Position numbers and translations under genes: made by a program
Shown here: piece after piece, positions 6,191 through 7,990 of the stretch
Layout: every line of letters begins with the position of its first letter
Position numbering within the stretch: the first letter of the stretch is position 1
NCBI GenBank assembly: GCA_031284275.1
Contig: JAITAD010000041.1
Span: 1-7,990 of the forward strand
Origin: Tannerellaceae bacterium
GTDB lineage: Bacteria; Bacteroidota; Bacteroidia; Bacteroidales; Tannerellaceae
Reading direction: 5' to 3'
DNA length: 7,990 nt
The notes under the pieces: model-generated
Databases searched by the model: none
Told to the model about the DNA's origin: nothing
The model's input: the letters and a program-made list of their open reading frames with translations, nothing else

Positions 6191-6885
6191 AGGAGAGACG
6201 TAGAAAAAAGAGGAGGAAAAGAGGGGAAGGTTGGAGGAGAGGAGAGGAAGATGAGCGGATAGGAAGGAAAGGAGGAATGTTAGAGAAAGGGAGACAGGAA
6301 GGATTGAGGGGATAATGAGGGACTGAAAAAAGGTTTGAGGAAAGGACAAAAATAAGGGGGATGAGGATGAGAAGGAACTATAGAGAAAAGGAGCGGATAG
6401 ATGAGGGAAAAGATTTGAGGAGAGAGGATGGGAAATAAGGAAGAGAAAATATGAAGGGATGCTATTAGAAAGAACAAAAGGAGAGAAAGAATAGGAGAAT
6501 GAGAGGATGAGGAGAGGATAGGTAGATAAAAAAGGTTGAGAAAGAGGGTAAAGGAGAGCAAAGATAAAAACGTTAAGGAAGAGATAGAGATGAGAGGGGA
6601 TGGAGAGGAAGAAGGTTAGAGGAAAGAGGAGTAGTAGAGGACAAGGAGGGGTATGAGGGATGTGAGAGAAACGGAAGGAGGAGGGAAAGGATAAGGAAGG
6701 GAGAAAAGAAGGGAAGAGGGGACTAAGAGAACAAGGAGCGGAAAGGTTTGAGGGGGGATGGAGAAATAAGAGGAAATGAGGAGGAGAAAATATGAAAGGA
6801 ATGTGAGAGAGGAAGAACGAAAGGGGAGAAGGAGGGTAGGGAGAGATAAAAATTAAAATGCAAAGAAGAGATAGAGGGGAGGACG
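6191..6885. repeat. ~700-bp polypurine (plus strand) low-complexity tract
   Basis: By hand count, 6191-6880 contains about 93 pyrimidines in 690 bases: roughly 86% purine, about 11% T and only about 3% C on the plus strand. No gene is supported; minus-strand open frames here encode only Ser/Leu/Phe/Pro-rich low-complexity peptides that follow from the composition. The tract lies between the stop of the small-gene cassette (6920) and the mltD promoter region. RNA reading out of the cassette would be about 86% C and U with almost no G, the composition of Rho utilisation sites. Triplex-forming DNA is another possibility. Edges are sharp: ordinary mixed sequence resumes at about 6190 and 6885. 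Confidence 0.85.
6390..6880 (+). repeat. Degenerate direct duplication within the polypurine tract
   Basis: Two blocks, about 6381-6595 and 6722-6880, share ordered landmarks: AAGGAGCGG (6389 and 6733), GAGAAAATATGAA (6443 and 6784), AAGAACAAAAGG (6470) against AAGAACGAAAGG (6813), GATAAAAA (6563 and 6846), and GAAGAGATAGAG (6578 and 6865). The first block has about 55 extra bases between the third and fourth landmarks. A further GAGCGGAT occurs at 6253. The collinear order points to an old duplication that has diverged while keeping its purine bias, rather than random simple sequence. Confidence 0.55.
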
Positions 6886-6898
6886 TGATGCGGATTGG

Positions 6899-6921
6899 GA
6901 TTACAACTCGATTTAGTAATC
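6899..6921 (-). terminator. Weak hairpin at the end of the small-gene cassette
   Basis: GATTAC (6899-6904) and GTAATC (6916-6921) form a six-base stem with an 11-base loop that overlaps the stop codon of the last cassette gene. The following RNA is C/U-rich rather than a pure U run, so this is not a classical intrinsic terminator. At most it would assist pausing before a Rho-type terminator in the polypurine tract. Confidence 0.25.
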
Positions 6922-7372
6922 AAGTATTTGCGATGAGTGGTGACAAATCTTCTTTCGGTGGAGAGGACGGATAGAAGCGTGCGAGAATGACATCGTTTAG
7001 CCGTGTTACTTCTTCGGCGAAGTCTTTATACTTAGCGTAAAAGAACGTGGCTTTTTTCACCTCCATGGAAATGGCTGACGGCGCCTTCCGTCCTGTCACC
7101 TTGGTCAAAACATCCCGCAGTCCTTTTTTTGCCCTCTTCCCCGTCAAGGCGCATGGGTCATAGAGAGAGACGATGACAAGGACAAATGCAGTGTTTCTGT
7201 ATTTCGTCACGGGAAACTGTTGCCGTGCGAAGTCGTACATGTCTTCTATCATGCTCAAATCAGTGAATATCGCACGTTCTGAGATTGTACAAAGGGCGAT
7301 AGAGATATGTAATGACTTCTCCGCCACTTGTACGAGGGATAGTCGGGCATTGATATTGCTAAGGTGGTTCAT
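6920..7372 (-). CDS. Unknown 150-residue protein with possible helix-turn-helix
   Basis: I do not recognise this 150-residue protein with certainty. It has no signal peptide or clear membrane segment, although residues 61-70 (TAFVLVIVSL) are hydrophobic. The central part, about 77-112, with GLRDVLTKVTG followed by APSAISMEVKKATFFYAKY, could form a helix-turn-helix and is rich in Lys and Arg, which suits DNA binding. The segment SLYDPCALTGKRAKKGLRDVL vaguely recalls conserved accessory proteins of Bacteroidales mobile DNA, but that is impression only. The tail is Ser/Pro-rich. Its ATG overlaps the stop of the upstream gene (ATGA at 7369-7372), so translation is probably coupled. Downstream is the polypurine tract. 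Confidence 0.7.
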   Translation of the reverse strand: MNHLSNINARLSLVQVAEKSLHISIALCTISERAIFTDLSMIEDMYDFARQQFPVTKYRNTAFVLVIVSLYDPCALTGKRAKKGLRDVLTKVTGRKAPSAISMEVKKATFFYAKYKDFAEEVTRLNDVILARFYPSSPPKEDLSPLIANT

Positions 7373-7551
7373 ATCGTATGGGGATAGACGTAGACGAATG
7401 ATTGCGGGGCATGAGCGAGGCCGAAGAGGGAGAGGTCAAGCGGTTCAGGGTAGCGAATTGATTTACGAACATGGATAGCTGCTCCGATTCTTACGCTGGC
7501 AAAGTAAGCGTCACATTCCGCTGCTTCGCGTTTGACTATCTTTTGCTTCAT
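7369..7551 (-). CDS. Small unknown protein, 60 residues
   Basis: This short gene begins MKQKIVKREAAECDAYFASV and ends SFVYVYPHTI. It has a basic N-terminus and no obvious signal peptide, membrane helix or metal-binding motif. The case for a real gene is positional: its ATG overlaps the upstream stop by ATGA (7548-7551), and its stop overlaps the downstream start in the same way (7369-7372). Two consecutive four-base overlaps are typical of translationally coupled operons and unlikely by chance. No function can be assigned. Confidence 0.6.
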   Translation of the reverse strand: MKQKIVKREAAECDAYFASVRIGAAIHVRKSIRYPEPLDLSLFGLAHAPQSFVYVYPHTI

Positions 7552-7990
7552 CTCATCTTGTTTTTAGCTGTTTTCTGCGCAAGTTCAGAGAGTTTGATGC
7601 GATAGGGAACACCGTCAATCTCTTCAACCCGGAACTCGCTGAAATCAGCTTTACCCTCCGTCACAAGCGTACAGACTTCGCGATAGGTGTAGAGCCTGAC
7701 GGTGTTGTCGTGTGCGAGGAGTTCAGCGATGCGAAACTCGCGGTAAGGGTGATTGTCGATGAGGTTATTGACGGCGTCTTTGAGCTGTTCAGCATTCATG
7801 CTGGAGGCAACTATGCGCTCGGACAGAAGGTTGTAGAACTGCGGATGCGGCGCGGGAAAGACGGCGGCAAGGCGCGTAACGGCGGTGACGACATCGGCTT
7901 CGGTTGCCGGCGTGTCATCGTAGAGCGACATGGCTGTCGTCCCGTCGGCGAGATGCAAGACTGTCGAGAGGGTATCAGCGGTTGTCTTCA
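7548..7990 (-). CDS. Unknown protein, first gene of cassette, 5' end cut by window
   Basis: The reading frame stays open to the right edge. The visible residues before the in-frame TTG at 7958 read KTTADTLSTV, and the two edge bases fit the last two letters of an NTG codon, so the natural start may be an ATG at 7991 giving about 147 residues; a longer protein is possible. An internal ATG at 7931 is a weaker choice. The protein has no signal peptide. The C-terminal half alternates helix and strand-like segments (NAEQLKDAVNNLIDNHPYRE, then FRIAELLAHDNTVRLYTYREVCTLV) and the final segment is basic (LAQKTAKNKMR). I do not recognise the family. It overlaps the next gene by ATGA, suggesting an accessory or phage-like operon. 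Confidence 0.75.
   Translation of the reverse strand, partial: KTTADTLSTVLHLADGTTAMSLYDDTPATEADVVTAVTRLAAVFPAPHPQFYNLLSERIVASSMNAEQLKDAVNNLIDNHPYREFRIAELLAHDNTVRLYTYREVCTLVTEGKADFSEFRVEEIDGVPYRIKLSELAQKTAKNKMR

Noticed and set aside
6158..6923. Minus-strand open frames encoding Ser/Leu/Phe/Pro-rich hydrophobic peptides in the purine tract
   Set aside because: The residue content follows directly from a C/T-only strand, whose codons rarely give stops. There is no signal peptide logic, coupling or promoter to support translation.

Overview
The window looks like chromosomal DNA from the phylum Bacteroidota, most likely order Bacteroidales. The evidence is a Bacteroidota-type RNA polymerase omega subunit, a DUF4293 membrane protein, a BamD lipoprotein of the Bacteroidales type, and two perfect matches to the Bacteroidota -7 promoter element (TAnnTTTG), each placed just upstream of a gene start. 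Shine-Dalgarno sequences are weak or absent, as is usual in this phylum. The genus cannot be fixed from the sequence. All credible genes are on the minus strand, so transcription runs from right to left.

Right end (6920-7990): three small genes of unknown function form a tightly packed cassette. Each pair overlaps by the four bases ATGA, and the first gene runs off the right edge. Their size, packing and lack of recognisable housekeeping function suggest accessory or phage-like DNA, but that is inference.

Middle right (6191-6885): about 700 bp without genes. The plus strand is roughly 86% purine and only about 3% C, with degenerate internal duplications. RNA made from the upstream cassette would be C/U-rich and G-poor, as in Rho-loading sites.

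Centre (1496-6100): a promoter flanked by an inverted repeat drives an MltD-type lytic transglycosylase with two LysM domains. Next, apparently from its own promoter, comes a run of bamD, rpoZ, a DUF4293 gene and a HAD-hydrolase/hotdog-thioesterase fusion. This group joins cell-wall remodelling, outer-membrane protein insertion and transcription.

Left (428-1492): a MenF/EntC-like isochorismate synthase follows the fusion gene. Only a TAG stop and one TTT codon separate them, and both are in the same reading frame. The hotdog half resembles DHNA-CoA thioesterases of menaquinone synthesis, so the two genes plausibly share that pathway. The MenF-like protein, however, seems to have lost the usual catalytic lysine.

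Far left (1-427): no gene. It holds a large imperfect inverted repeat with arms of about 115 bp and a very GC-rich tip. The outer part of the right arm runs into three 33-bp tandem repeats. This lies directly downstream of the whole gene run and may be a termination region, possibly a bidirectional one.
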